Source: Citrobacter sp.
GTDB taxonomy: Bacteria > Pseudomonadota > Gammaproteobacteria > Enterobacterales > Enterobacteriaceae
Reading direction: 5' to 3'
Assembly: GCA_019415335.1 (NCBI GenBank)
Contig: DXKH01000125.1
Location: 1-64,000 of the forward strand
Length of the DNA stretch: 64,000 nucleotides
Under the pieces are notes generated by a model, which had not been told where the DNA came from, did not search any database, and saw only the letters and a program-made list of their open reading frames with translations. Both the position numbers and the translations under genes were made by a program. Within the stretch, counting starts at the first letter, position 1. Every line of letters starts with the position of its first letter. Shown in pieces: positions 34,376 through 43,699 of this stretch.

Positions 34376-34409
34376 AAAGCCGTACCAGGGTATGCTGGTA
34401 CAGCTTTTT
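34376..34409 (+). terminator. Intrinsic terminator between tauE-like and int genes
   Basis: AAAGC-CGTACCA pairs with TGGTAC-A-GCTTT around an 8-nt loop, followed by TTTTTG. It ends the RpiR-associated operon and may also serve the convergent integrase gene. Confidence 0.7.
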
Positions 34410-34417
34410 GTTATTGT

Positions 34418-35686
34418 TCATGCAGCTTCGTTGTTTTTATTCCGCCCTGTGTTAAAAGGTGGTACGTATGCGACCCGGCATGTATCGATATAATCTGACC
34501 ACCACTGCATCATCGCCTTGCGGGCTTCCAGATGCTCAGCCTTATGAATGTAAGCCAGACGCACGGTGTTGCGCTCCTGGTGACTCATCTGGCGTTCCAC
34601 TGCATCCTGCGACCATAAGCCAGACTCCATCAGGGCACTGCATGCCATTGCCCGAAAGCCATGTCCGCAGATGTCCTGTTTCGTGTCGAATCCCATAAGG
34701 CGCAGTGCTTTATTAACCGCGTTTTCGCACATCGGCCTGTACGGGTTATGGTCGCCGGGGAAGACCAGTTCGTAAGCCCCGGATATTTCCTTAATCCGTT
34801 TCAGAATAGCTATAGCCTGCTGTGAGAGGGGCACGATATGAGCAGTGCGCATTTTGGCACCGCGCCCTGAATAACGCACACCCACAATGGCTTCGCGTGT
34901 GGCGGGTATCGTCCAAATTCTGTTTATGAAATCAATTTCTGACCAGCGTGCAAAGCGCAGCTCACTGGAGCGAATGAACAGATGCAGCGTCAGCAGGACA
35001 GCAAGCCGGGTCAGTTCACGGCCCTGATGATATGCTTCAATGTGTTCAATCAGTTCAGGCAGCCGCTCCAGCGGCAGGGCGGGATAGTGGTGTCTCATGG
35101 GGGGAGCCGTCACGCCATCAAGATTTGCTGCCGGGTTGGTGTCGATAAATCCCTGATGGACCGCATGGCGCATGATGTTACTGAGGTGCTGCCGCGTGCG
35201 GGACGCGACTTCCAGCAGGCCCTTTTCCTCAATGCCTTTCAGCAGGTCAATGAAATGATGGGGTTTAAGCTCCGTGACGGACAGATGACCAATTACAGGA
35301 AAGATATGGTTGTTCATGCTGGCAAGTAGACGGCCAGCGGTGTTCTGCGACCACTTTTTATTGTTTTTATGCCATGCCAGCGCCACTGTTTTAAACACCT
35401 TCTCTGGTGTGCAGGCTCTGCGTTCAGCAGCCCTCTGCTGTGCCGGGTTGATGTTCAGCGCCAGCATCTTACGGATACCTTCGCGCTGCTGGCGGGCATC
35501 AGACAGGGAGACGGCAGGATAGGCACCCAGGGCAATGCGGGATTCTTTGCCGTTTATACGATATTTTAGATACCAGTGACGTGAGCCGCCTGGTTTGATA
35601 AGAAGGTACAGACCGTGAGAATCAGAAACTTTGAAGGGTTTTGCGGATGGTTTTAAGGTGCGGATTTTTGAGTCGTTAAGGGGCAT
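34418..35686 (-). CDS. int: P4-type tyrosine integrase
   Basis: A 422-aa site-specific recombinase. The DUF4102-type N-terminal domain (SKIRTLKPSAKPFKVSDSHGLYLLIKPGGS) and SAM-like core-binding domain precede the catalytic domain. Catalytic residues are R244 (SSELRFARW), H342-R345 (GHGFRAMA), H369 and nucleophile Y379 (VRLAYIHKAEH). It lies 160 bp from the tRNA-Asn 3' end, as in HPI/ICEKp islands, and must catalyse integration and excision at that tRNA. Confidence 0.93.
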   Translation of the reverse strand: MPLNDSKIRTLKPSAKPFKVSDSHGLYLLIKPGGSRHWYLKYRINGKESRIALGAYPAVSLSDARQQREGIRKMLALNINPAQQRAAERRACTPEKVFKTVALAWHKNNKKWSQNTAGRLLASMNNHIFPVIGHLSVTELKPHHFIDLLKGIEEKGLLEVASRTRQHLSNIMRHAVHQGFIDTNPAANLDGVTAPPMRHHYPALPLERLPELIEHIEAYHQGRELTRLAVLLTLHLFIRSSELRFARWSEIDFINRIWTIPATREAIVGVRYSGRGAKMRTAHIVPLSQQAIAILKRIKEISGAYELVFPGDHNPYRPMCENAVNKALRLMGFDTKQDICGHGFRAMACSALMESGLWSQDAVERQMSHQERNTVRLAYIHKAEHLEARKAMMQWWSDYIDTCRVAYVPPFNTGRNKNNEAA

Positions 35687-35846
35687 TTGGGGGTCACTCC
35701 GTCATCGAACTAACCTGACCCCAGATTTGACCACCAATTTTTCCCGATGCGGAGGGTAAAATCAAAATGCACCGGGAAGAGTTTTCACGCTAACCTCTTG
35801 AATCAATATCAGATAAGGATTCGCAAAGATGCATGCAAACAGGAAA

Positions 35847-35863
35847 TTGGCTCCTCTGACTGG
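35847..35863. other. ICE attachment core (att) at tRNA-Asn 3' end
   Basis: TTGGCTCCTCTGACTGG equals, on the other strand, the 17-bp core CCAGTCAGAGGAGCCAA known as the direct repeat of HPI-type islands at asn tRNA genes. It spans the 3' end of the tRNA. The island lies on the left, the chromosome on the right. Confidence 0.75.
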
Positions 35864-35923
35864 ACTCGAACCAGTGACATACGGATTAACAGTCCGCCGT
35901 TCTACCGACTGAACTACAGAGGA
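35848..35923 (-). tRNA. tRNA-Asn (anticodon GUU)
   Basis: A 76-nt gene with encoded CCA. On the minus strand it begins TCCTCTGTAGTTCAGTCGG, has the anticodon loop CTGTTAA and the T-arm GGTTCGAGTCC. It is the integration site of the ICE. E. coli has several identical asn tRNA genes in this part of the chromosome, so I do not assign asnT, U, V or W. Confidence 0.97.
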
Positions 35924-36023
35924 ATCGTGTGAACGAGGCGCATAATACTGACCTCATTACGGCGTGTCAACAGTAAAATTAGCACGCCTTTTCAAGTGGT
36001 TAATTAATCCCCAATATGAGGGA

Positions 36024-36821
36024 TCAGTGAACCTGCGCGGGGTTATACACATCATCGTCTTCGCCATCACGAAGGCGTTGTAGAGGGTCCTGTTGATAAA
36101 ACTGGCAGAATCGTTGCCACAGCGCGGGGAACCGTGGCGCAAAGAGCTCCGGGGCGCTGAAGAAGTATTCCGACAGAACGGCAAAACATTCCGCCGGATC
36201 GCTTGCCGCGTAGGCGTCAATGCTTGATGCTGTTTCACCCACCAGATCAATTTCATCCTGAATATTGTTCATTGCGGCATGCAGGTCATGTTCCCAACTG
36301 GCCACTTCCCGCAAGGGTATCAGCGGAATACCGCTGGCGCGATCGCCATTGCGCATGTCCAGTTTGTGGGCAACTTCATGAATGATAAGGTTAAATCCGG
36401 AGGCGTCGAAGGAGTCCTGAATATCCAGCCAGTTCAGGATGATCGGCCCTTGCTGCCAACTTTGTCCGGACTGCACAACGCGCTGGTTATGGACCAGGCC
36501 AATATCATCTTCCCATTCATCATCGACGACAAAGGGGGCAGGGTAGATCAGCACCTCATGGAAGCCATCCAGCCATTCGATACCCAGTTCCAGAACAGGC
36601 AGGCAGAAAAGTAGGGCGATGCGCGAGCTTTTCAGCGAGTCGAGTTCGAACCCCTGAAGGGCGACCAGCCTTTTTTGCTGCAGGAACCGCTCTGCCAGCG
36701 CAATGAGTCTGGCTTGTTCTTGCGCAGTTAAGGTCACAAGCAGGGGGATCGCAAGCGCTTCCTCCCACTGGGCGGACTCGTTTTGTGCGGTGTCTTGCGC
36801 TTTCCAGGGCCACTTAATCAT
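36024..36821 (-). CDS. mtfA: MtfA zinc metallopeptidase (YeeI)
   Basis: A 265-aa cytosolic protein. The zinc motif H148-E149-V-A-H152 ([16 protein letters not shown]) and a distal glutamate in the [14 protein letters not shown] segment identify the MtfA family. MtfA binds and inactivates the glucose repressor Mlc and thereby influences ptsG expression; it also has aminopeptidase activity. Its length matches E. coli MtfA, and in E. coli it also lies between asn tRNA and serU. Confidence 0.95.
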   Translation of the reverse strand: MIKWPWKAQDTAQNESAQWEEALAIPLLVTLTAQEQARLIALAERFLQQKRLVALQGFELDSLKSSRIALLFCLPVLELGIEWLDGFHEVLIYPAPFVVDDEWEDDIGLVHNQRVVQSGQSWQQGPIILNWLDIQDSFDASGFNLIIHEVAHKLDMRNGDRASGIPLIPLREVASWEHDLHAAMNNIQDEIDLVGETASSIDAYAASDPAECFAVLSEYFFSAPELFAPRFPALWQRFCQFYQQDPLQRLRDGEDDDVYNPAQVH

Positions 36822-36914
36822 CGTTTTGCTCGCAAACTCGTCACTTGAACAAAATTGAAGGGACAGGGTCTGTTAAAATGCCAAATTACCTGGCATGATG
36901 GCAACCATCAAAAC

Positions 36915-37004
36915 GGAGAGATGCCGGAGCGGCTGAACGGACCGGTCTCGAAAACCGGAGTGGGGGCACCCCCACCGGGGGTTCAAATCCCCCTCTCTCC
37001 GCCA
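36915..37004 (+). tRNA. serU: tRNA-Ser (anticodon CGA), serU
   Basis: A 90-nt class II tRNA: acceptor GGAGAGA, D-arm, anticodon loop TCTCGAAAA with CGA, long variable arm built from TGGGGGCACCCCCA, T-arm GGGGGTTCAAATCCCCC and encoded CCA. It reads UCG codons. Position beside mtfA fits serU (supD) of E. coli. Confidence 0.96.
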
Positions 37005-37407
37005 CTATTCAAACACTTAGCTTACTTCCATTCAACGACACCCGTCACACTTGGTATAGTGTTGGTATACTCGTTTAGTATATTTCTCGCCTTAATCATC
37101 TTCTGATTTAGCTAAAACGGGAAGATCCAGGGCTGCGAATTTTCTTACTTTGCGATCCTGAACATGAACATGAACATGCTTTTAGCGTGTCCAGGATCTG
37201 TAGAAGGAAAGAAAGAAGAGGGGGACGTTTCAGCGAAATGATATTGCATCAATGTCGCTGTGGTGGGAAATGTGGAGACGTGAATATACCTCCACATTAT
37301 GTTGATTACCTGCAAGTAGATATATTTCAACGTAGTACAACACGTCGCTAACGCTTTTCAGAACAGTATTTTTACTGCCTATTCAGGATTCACTGCCAAC
37401 ATTGCGT
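37005..37407. other. Intergenic region after serU
   Basis: About 400 bp without a gene. It contains a three-copy GAACAT microrepeat (37160-37177) and a perfect 9-bp hairpin AATGTGGAG/CTCCACATT (37269-37298). The hairpin lacks a T-run, so it is not a classic terminator for serU or for the autotransporter gene, which ends at 37408. Confidence 0.4.
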
Positions 37408-40269
37408 TTAAAAGCTGAAGCGATATCCGCCGCTGACTTGTTTCTGATCGAAGGCATTTCCCTGCGTGTAATCGGCTTCAAGGTAGAGCGTGTGCTGTTT
37501 GTTGAACTGCGCACTCACACCCACACCATTGTTCCAGCCGTTGCCTTTGAAGCTGTGCTTCTCCCGGGAGCCGTTCAGGCGATAATCGGTATTTCCTGAA
37601 AATTCTCTGATACCTCCGGTCTTCACATACATATTTAACTTGCTGTTACCGGTGGTGACGTCGTACCCCACTACTACGCTGGCGCGTCCTAACATCGATT
37701 CGTAGCGACTCAGATGGATATTGAGACCATTACTTGCCTTCATATCCATGTCATTTTGCTGGCTGTAAGTGAATTGGGCCTGCGGCTCAATATAGAACCC
37801 ATTGCCCGACTGATTCAGGCTGAACTTCTGCCCGGCTTCCAGAGCGGCACTGAATCCACTGGCGCTACCGCTAGCGCTGACGCTGTTGTTCTGACTGTCC
37901 AGTACATGGAAGCTGTTTTTCTGGCGTGACGCTTTTATAACCAGATCGCTGTAAAAGCCGCTTTGCGCCATATAGCTGGCGTACATTCCCATGTAGTCTG
38001 AACGTGCTGTACCGTTACCTCCGCGATAGTCCGGTGACGCGTGTGTTGAACCAATAAACAGGCCCATGTACAAAGGCGTTTCGTCAGAGAGGCGTTTATC
38101 CCCACCAAACTGAATGCCACTGTAACCCATATCAAAGCCGCTCAGTTTGCCACTGGCGAAGGAGTCCAGGCTTCCTCCGTACCCGCGAAGCCAGAGATTA
38201 CCTTCCTTGCTTTGATTTCTCAGGTCGCCCATCCGCTGCATCAGCGTACGGCTTTCGACATAGTTCATCAGATAGCCAACGTTGAGATAATTGCCGCCAG
38301 CATCTGCTGTCGTGGTTGGCTTAGGCGTTGGGGCTGGATCGGGTTTTACGATGGGGGGCTGAGCGGGATCCGGCGTGGGAACAGGTTCAGGATCGGGAAT
38401 CGGTTCCGGAGCCGTCCCGGATGCGTAAAGCTCCCAGTTGGTCCCATTTTTACGCACATCGTACAGATATCCCCCCAGTTCAACCTGAGAAGAGGCGGTG
38501 AATGAGGCTGCACCGTCAGCAGTTTGTACAACCGTCAGAACTTCATTTCCGGTTGTCGCCTCGCTGCCCTGGTTGTTGATCGTCAATACGTGATTGCCGG
38601 AGCTGCTTCCGCTGACATTCAGTAAATCCCCTGCATTATTAACGCCATCCCCCTCACCAACGACATCGGCACGCATAACAAAGTTGCTGCTACCACTCAG
38701 GTTCGCCACATTTAATGTGGTAAATGCGTTGGCAGAAGAGGCTCGGCTGGCAAAATCGACCGTTGAATGAGTCAGCGTCAGCGTGTCGAGATTCGAATCC
38801 TCCGTCACGTTCCAGACGCTACTGTCCATTGCGACGTCCAGTCTCCCGCCATTGACATTGTCGCTGAGGGAGGAACCCGTCCAGGCCGATCCGGAACGCA
38901 TGTCGAGATTGATAAGCCCACCTCTGGAAAGAACGCTACCGTTGATCAACATCTGTCCTGTAGCGTTGATTCGGCTGGCGGCATAACCTGCATTATGTTG
39001 GGTCGCGATGGCCATCTGGTCGGGGGTGGCCATCTGAATAACCAGATCGTTCGTTAGATCGATCTGGCTGTTGGTCATGGCGTAAACCCCCCGGGTTCCC
39101 GCCGCGCCAGTGATTGTCAGATTATCTCCGGTTATTTTACCGCTACTCAGCGTCCACAAACCCAGCCCCAGGCCGCCATTACGATCAACCGTAATATCGG
39201 TGTTTTGCATGTTTATAACGGCTGTTGCACTCTGAGCTGAGGCACCGTAAGAGCCGCCGGAGGAGATGCTGTTCCGTTGTGCTGTCGTGCCAGAAAAATT
39301 GATCGTTGCGCCCGTACCGCTGGTCACGAGCCCTCCGCCCAGGGCGGAAGAAATGTGACTGTCGGCACCGATAGTGGTCGTTCCACCACGTACTTCGATG
39401 CCATTGGCGCTCGTGCCATTCGTGTCCACAGTGAGTCCAGCCGCGTTAACCTGGCCAAAACTCCAGATGCCGTGTGTGTAGTCACCATTAGTTTTAATTG
39501 TGCTATTTGTTCCCAGGTCGACAACAGAGTTCCTCTGTACGTTTATGCCTGAGGCGCTGTGACCCTGAACATCAATCGTCAGGTTTGTCGCCGTAAAACG
39601 TGCAACGCCGTTGGCTGAATTACCGTTGAGACCCCCGATATAAATCCCTGTGCCTCCGTCGGTTTTGATCTGGCTTCCGCTACCCAGATCGACACTACTA
39701 CCATAATCGTTAATGCTTAAGCCCGTTCCGCTTGCACTCTCAATGGAGAGTTGGCTGGCTAATAACGTTGAACTATGCCCAACAACAACGCCGTCACCGC
39801 TACTTTTAATGGTGCTGCCTGTGCCTAAGTCAGCATGTGCAGAGTTACCGTTTATATTAATACCGACGGCAGAGGTTTGACCGACAACGTCTACTGCCAG
39901 TTGGTTAGCGGTCAGGGTGCTATTGTTACCCTGCAGAATGATCCCTTTGGCATAACCTGAAGGGGCGTTGACATTGACGGTAACATTATTACCCAGGTTG
40001 ATGTTGCCGGGTGTATTGCCTGTTGGGGTCATCACGCCATAAATGCCACCGTAGGGATCAACGCTATCACCCGTAATTCTGTCACCATCATTAACGGTAA
40101 TATTGGTGCCATTCTGGCTGCCTAAATCTGCAGCCTGCACTAATGGTGAAAAGACAATTGCATTCAAACCAATAGCACCGATCGTTACCAGTTGAATTGA
40201 AACAGAACGTATTTTTAATTCAGCGAGGCGATCGACCCCAACATTTCCATTGTGTCGTTTGATGTCCAT
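37408..40269 (-). CDS. Autotransporter with pertactin-like passenger
   Basis: A 953-aa type Va secreted protein. An extended signal region (MDIKRHNGNVG...LVTIGAIGLNAIVFSPLVQAA) precedes a beta-helical passenger rich in G, N, S and T, with short repeats such as GTNITVNDGDRI, DLGSGSQIKTDGGTGIYIGG and SGTGLSINDYGSSVDLGS. A Pro-rich linker of alternating P, E and D comes before the C-terminal barrel (about 690-953) ending in YRFSF. No protease triad is recognisable, so adhesion is more likely than proteolysis. GGAG lies four bases before the ATG at 40269. It is flanked by core genes, with its own long upstream region. Confidence 0.88.
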   Translation of the reverse strand: MDIKRHNGNVGVDRLAELKIRSVSIQLVTIGAIGLNAIVFSPLVQAADLGSQNGTNITVNDGDRITGDSVDPYGGIYGVMTPTGNTPGNINLGNNVTVNVNAPSGYAKGIILQGNNSTLTANQLAVDVVGQTSAVGININGNSAHADLGTGSTIKSSGDGVVVGHSSTLLASQLSIESASGTGLSINDYGSSVDLGSGSQIKTDGGTGIYIGGLNGNSANGVARFTATNLTIDVQGHSASGINVQRNSVVDLGTNSTIKTNGDYTHGIWSFGQVNAAGLTVDTNGTSANGIEVRGGTTTIGADSHISSALGGGLVTSGTGATINFSGTTAQRNSISSGGSYGASAQSATAVINMQNTDITVDRNGGLGLGLWTLSSGKITGDNLTITGAAGTRGVYAMTNSQIDLTNDLVIQMATPDQMAIATQHNAGYAASRINATGQMLINGSVLSRGGLINLDMRSGSAWTGSSLSDNVNGGRLDVAMDSSVWNVTEDSNLDTLTLTHSTVDFASRASSANAFTTLNVANLSGSSNFVMRADVVGEGDGVNNAGDLLNVSGSSSGNHVLTINNQGSEATTGNEVLTVVQTADGAASFTASSQVELGGYLYDVRKNGTNWELYASGTAPEPIPDPEPVPTPDPAQPPIVKPDPAPTPKPTTTADAGGNYLNVGYLMNYVESRTLMQRMGDLRNQSKEGNLWLRGYGGSLDSFASGKLSGFDMGYSGIQFGGDKRLSDETPLYMGLFIGSTHASPDYRGGNGTARSDYMGMYASYMAQSGFYSDLVIKASRQKNSFHVLDSQNNSVSASGSASGFSAALEAGQKFSLNQSGNGFYIEPQAQFTYSQQNDMDMKASNGLNIHLSRYESMLGRASVVVGYDVTTGNSKLNMYVKTGGIREFSGNTDYRLNGSREKHSFKGNGWNNGVGVSAQFNKQHTLYLEADYTQGNAFDQKQVSGGYRFSF

Positions 40270-40756
40270 ACCACTCCTGTACAGTACCCGGACCCGGGGA
40301 CCATGATTCCTGTCAATTTGCATAAGCTGGGTAATAATGTGCTCTCATTGCTAGCAGATTATTGATGTAATGGCGTCCAGACGAGGGGATGGAGAATAAT
40401 CATCTGCTACCGGGAGCAATCAGAAGGGCTGTAAAGCAGAGGGGTAATTAATTACCCTCTTGCGAGAGCGAGTCAAGAATAAACTGTTCTCACGCCTGTA
40501 ATCGTCCTTTATTCCACTAAGCGACTATAAATAGGCCAAAAAATGTTGTCAAAAATTCAGTCATATCACAGGGGGCGTATTTTTGGTAAAAGTCTTATTG
40601 ATATTTGGACTTTTCTAAGTCGTCATTTTGTTTTAAACAAAAACATTAGCGTACGGATGATTTACGTATCATCAACAATAAGAAAATACAAAAAAGTATC
40701 AGCAGCATCTTTTTGTAAATGAATTTATACGCGGGTAGAGTCTGAGGGGGAGGCAT
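40270..40756. other. Upstream region of the autotransporter gene
   Basis: Nearly 490 bp, AT-rich and without a gene, between the autotransporter start and the porin terminator. Such long AT-rich upstream regions often carry H-NS-repressed promoters; no specific boxes could be assigned. Confidence 0.4.
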
Positions 40757-40779
40757 AAAAAAGCCCGCCAGAAGCGGGC
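40757..40779 (-). terminator. Terminator of the porin gene
   Basis: GCCCGC-CAGAA-GCGGGC (40763-40779) is followed on the minus strand by a T-run complementary to 40757-40762. It lies 20 bp after the porin stop codon. Confidence 0.85.
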
Positions 40780-40797
40780 CCGAAATTATTCTGGAAA

Positions 40798-41979
40798 TTA
40801 GAACTGATACACTAAGCCCATGGCAACGATGTCATCAGTCGCGATACCGTTGTCGGCATAGAAGTGATCATCGTTATCCAGCAGGTTGATTTTGTAATCA
40901 ATGTAGGTGGACATATTTTTGTTGAAGTAGTAGGTCATACCCACATCAACGTATTTCACCAGATCTTTGTCGGTGAAGCGTGGGTTACCATCACCATCGA
41001 GATCCTGACCACCCAGGTCAACACCTTTAGACACCAGGTAAGCGATGGAAGGGCGCAGGCCGAAATCGAACTGGTATTGTGCGACCGCTTCAAAGTTTTT
41101 GGTCTGGTTGGCGATACCGCCAGTAGTTTCACCTTTACCGCCGCCGTAATAGGTCATATTGCGGGTTTCAGCATACTTCGTGGCCAGATAGATATTGTTC
41201 GCGTCGTATTTTGCGCCAATGGTCCAGGCTTCTGCGGTTTCGCCACCGGCGTAGTTGTTGGCGCGGGTACGATCGCTCGCTCCGCGAGCAACCTGATCAT
41301 CTGTACGGTCAGAAGAAGAGTAGGCTGCACCCAGGCTCAGACCAAAGTCAAAGTCATAGGAGGTAGACATACCGAAGCCATCACCGTTTTCTTCAGCCAG
41401 TTTACGGTTGGCGCTGTTACCCGAACCTTCTTGCCCAAAACCTGCTTTTTCATTGTTGCCCTGATATTGCAGCGCAAAGTTCAGGCCATCAACCTGACCG
41501 AAGAAGCCTTTGTTACGGTAGGTGGCGACACCGTTAGTACGACCCAGCATATACACGTCAGTCTGGGTGTAGGTGTCTCCGCCGAATTCCGGCAGCATAT
41601 CGGTCCACGCTTCTACGTCGTAAACCACACCGTAATTACGACCATAATCAAAGGTACCGTTCTGACCGAAACCTAAACCGGCAAAGCCCAGACGAGTTGC
41701 GGAATCGCCTTTATCGCCTTCAGTCCCGTTGGCTTTAATGTTGTATTCCCACTGGCCGTACCCGGTCAGTTGATCCATGATCTGAGTTTCGCCTTTAAAG
41801 CCCAGACGCGCATAGGACATGTCGCCGTCGCTGCCAGAATCGTCAGAGAAATAGTGTAGACCATCTACTTTTCCGTACAGGTCTACTTTATTGCCGTCTT
41901 TATTATAAATTTCGGCAGCATTCGCTGCGCCAGCGATAAGTAATGCTGGAACAAGCATTGCCAATACTTTTCTTTTCAT
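40798..41979 (-). CDS. ompS1: OmpS1-type trimeric porin (OmpC/OmpF family)
   Basis: A 393-aa general porin. The signal peptide [17 protein letters not shown] is followed by [25 protein letters not shown], and the L3 loop region [27 protein letters not shown] and terminal VGLVYQF are typical. The PEFGGDTY signature and overall sequence are closest, from memory, to the Salmonella OmpS1 and E. coli YedS/OmpC group. OmpS1 in Salmonella is also near the dcm-vsr-rcsA block, and E. coli carries the decayed yedS here. Expression of OmpS1 is normally low and controlled by OmpR and H-NS. The ATG at 41979 opens a proper signal peptide. Confidence 0.85.
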   Translation of the reverse strand: MKRKVLAMLVPALLIAGAANAAEIYNKDGNKVDLYGKVDGLHYFSDDSGSDGDMSYARLGFKGETQIMDQLTGYGQWEYNIKANGTEGDKGDSATRLGFAGLGFGQNGTFDYGRNYGVVYDVEAWTDMLPEFGGDTYTQTDVYMLGRTNGVATYRNKGFFGQVDGLNFALQYQGNNEKAGFGQEGSGNSANRKLAEENGDGFGMSTSYDFDFGLSLGAAYSSSDRTDDQVARGASDRTRANNYAGGETAEAWTIGAKYDANNIYLATKYAETRNMTYYGGGKGETTGGIANQTKNFEAVAQYQFDFGLRPSIAYLVSKGVDLGGQDLDGDGNPRFTDKDLVKYVDVGMTYYFNKNMSTYIDYKINLLDNDDHFYADNGIATDDIVAMGLVYQF

Positions 41980-42619
41980 TATGTATTCCCTTATGATAAT
42001 AATTGTCATGAATAAATGCTACTTTCCAAAAGAGCACGTTTGGATACTATTCGATAGAGTTCATTTTATTTTAAAAATAACATGTAACAATTGTATTTTA
42101 AATATTTCAAAATATTTCCTTTTGATTTTTTATAATTCATTTAATATGTTTCATATAAAAATAATACACATTTATTATGTTTTGATATCATGTGGTTATG
42201 GTTCTGTTGGTGGCATTGATTGTATAAATGTTTTTTCGAGTAAAAGCGGTGGCAGTCTGCCTAATATTTGAATAAAAAAACCGGCATAAATGCTGATGAT
42301 AAAAACGGAATAATTAACGGATAAAAGGCTAATGACATGATCATAATGGCGTGGATAATATAAAACAGAAACTGGAGTGACAGAGTGAATGTTATATCTG
42401 TTTGCGATATGAGTTAATAAACGAAATCTTGGGGAATTCTGAAAATGAGTCACAATAACAGAATTTGTTGTGACATAACTAAAATTGCCCTGGATCAATA
42501 CATATGCAAAATCAATGACTGGCGGACATCTTGTGACGCACAGAACAGAAAAATGTGACTATAATCACAAAAACAAGCAAAGATATCTTTCGAGTTATAT
42601 CACCAAAATGGAGTTTCCT
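41980..42619. other. Long upstream region between porin and drpB
   Basis: About 640 bp, very AT-rich, between divergent genes. It should contain the porin promoter with OmpR and H-NS sites, but no box could be assigned with confidence by eye. Confidence 0.4.
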
Positions 42620-42898
42620 TTGAGCACAATGGAAGAAAGGGCAACACGGAGTCTGGGGGGCAAACTGGCACTGTGGGTGTTTTACGCTTTCTGCGCCTAT
42701 TTCGCCTGGGCCATGCTGCGCTACGCGTGGGTGATCAGCCACATCCAGTCGATTCCGGTCCCCGGATTCGAAAGTTCGCTTGGCTCAACCAGCGGTAAAT
42801 GGATGGGGGCACTGCTGGGTTTTCTGGTGCTCGGGCTGGTGGGACTGATCCTCGGCGGCATCGCCTGGTATACACGCCCGCGCCGCCAGACAACGTGA
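42620..42898 (+). CDS. drpB: DrpB (YedR) inner-membrane cell-division protein
   Basis: A 92-aa protein with two membrane helices (LALWVFYAFCAYFAWAMLRYAWV and GALLGFLVLGLVGLILGGIAWY) and the N-terminal EERATRSLGGKLALW signature of YedR. E. coli DrpB is an overexpression suppressor of division mutants that localises at the septum. The start is uncertain. A TTG at 42620 has GGAG six bases upstream and is used here. Alternatives are ATG 42608 (no site) and ATG 42629. Confidence 0.75.
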   Translation: MSTMEERATRSLGGKLALWVFYAFCAYFAWAMLRYAWVISHIQSIPVPGFESSLGSTSGKWMGALLGFLVLGLVGLILGGIAWYTRPRRQTT

Positions 42899-42950
42899 AG
42901 ACGCCGGAGAAACTTGCTACTGTAGCCTTTCTTAACGTCCGGGAGGCAAT

Positions 42951-43649
42951 GTGGATCTTCAGCACTGGCAATCACAATTTGAAGCGTGGTTATGTCACCA
43001 TCACACCCGACAGGATGCCGCGCACGATATCTTTCACTTTCGCCGCGTTTGGGCGACATCCCGGCAGTTGATGGAAGGGCAGGAGGTGGATGGGCTGGTC
43101 GTGCTGACCGCCTGTTATTTTCATGACATTGTCAGCCTTGCTAAAAATCATCCAGACCGTAATCGCTCGTCGGTTCTGGCTGCCGCAGAAACTCGCCGTA
43201 TTCTCATCCATGATTTCCCGACTTTCCCCGAGTCGCGACTGGCATCCGTTTGCCATGCCATTGAGGCCCACAGTTTTAGCGCGAATATTGCTCCGCTCAC
43301 TCTGGAAGCCAAAATCGTTCAGGATGCCGACAGGCTTGAGGCGCTGGGCGCGATAGGGCTGGCGCGCGTCTTTGCGGTTTCTGGCGCCTTAGGCGTCGCG
43401 CTTTTTGATGGTGACGATCCCTTTGCCGAGCGGCGTGCACTCAACGATAAACAGTTCGCTCTCGATCACTTCCAGACCAAATTACTGGCGTTGCCCAACA
43501 CCATGCAAACCGAACGTGGACGTGAGTTGGCCAGACATAACGCGGAGTTCCTGGTGAACTACATGGCAAAGCTGAGCGCTGAGCTAAAAGGTGACTATGA
43601 GTCCGTCGATCAGACGGTGATCCAAGCATTCCGCCCCAGCCACTCGTAA
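42951..43649 (+). CDS. yedJ: HD-domain phosphohydrolase YedJ
   Basis: A 232-aa HD-superfamily protein. Metal-binding residues are visible as H26 ([12 protein letters not shown]), HD in TACYFHDIV and a distal D in [16 protein letters not shown]. The family hydrolyses phosphate esters, but YedJ's substrate is unknown. It starts at GTG with GGAGG four bases upstream. It sits between drpB and dcm, as in E. coli. Confidence 0.92.
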   Translation: MDLQHWQSQFEAWLCHHHTRQDAAHDIFHFRRVWATSRQLMEGQEVDGLVVLTACYFHDIVSLAKNHPDRNRSSVLAAAETRRILIHDFPTFPESRLASVCHAIEAHSFSANIAPLTLEAKIVQDADRLEALGAIGLARVFAVSGALGVALFDGDDPFAERRALNDKQFALDHFQTKLLALPNTMQTERGRELARHNAEFLVNYMAKLSAELKGDYESVDQTVIQAFRPSHS

Positions 43650-43699
43650 CGCCAATTTTATGTTAACCTGACAACACTCTTTATTGGCCGGTTGACGAT

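Larger units (their letters stand above)
1..35863. mobile_element. Integrative and conjugative element in tRNA-Asn (left end outside window)
   Basis: An integrase abuts the 3' end of a tRNA-Asn gene. Inside it lie a complete VirB-type conjugation gene set, a MOB_C relaxase, its coupling protein and a structured non-coding segment, plus cargo genes. This matches the architecture of the HPI/ICEKp family, which integrates at asn tRNA loci. The 17-bp core known for those elements is present once, at 35847-35863; I did not see a second copy, so the left boundary is probably outside the window or has been lost near the IS3-family end. Cargo stretches differ in base composition: 23.3-25.2 kb is clearly AT-rich, whereas 31-34.3 kb is GC-rich. 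Confidence 0.85.

Noticed and set aside
37160..37177. GAACAT tandem copies considered as a CRISPR or VNTR
   Set aside because: Only three 6-bp units without spacers; not a CRISPR and too short for a meaningful tandem array.
40798..41979. Naming the porin ompC
   Set aside because: The PEFGGDTY region and the position near dcm-vsr-rcsA fit OmpS1/YedS better; ompC lies elsewhere beside rcsDB in enterobacteria.
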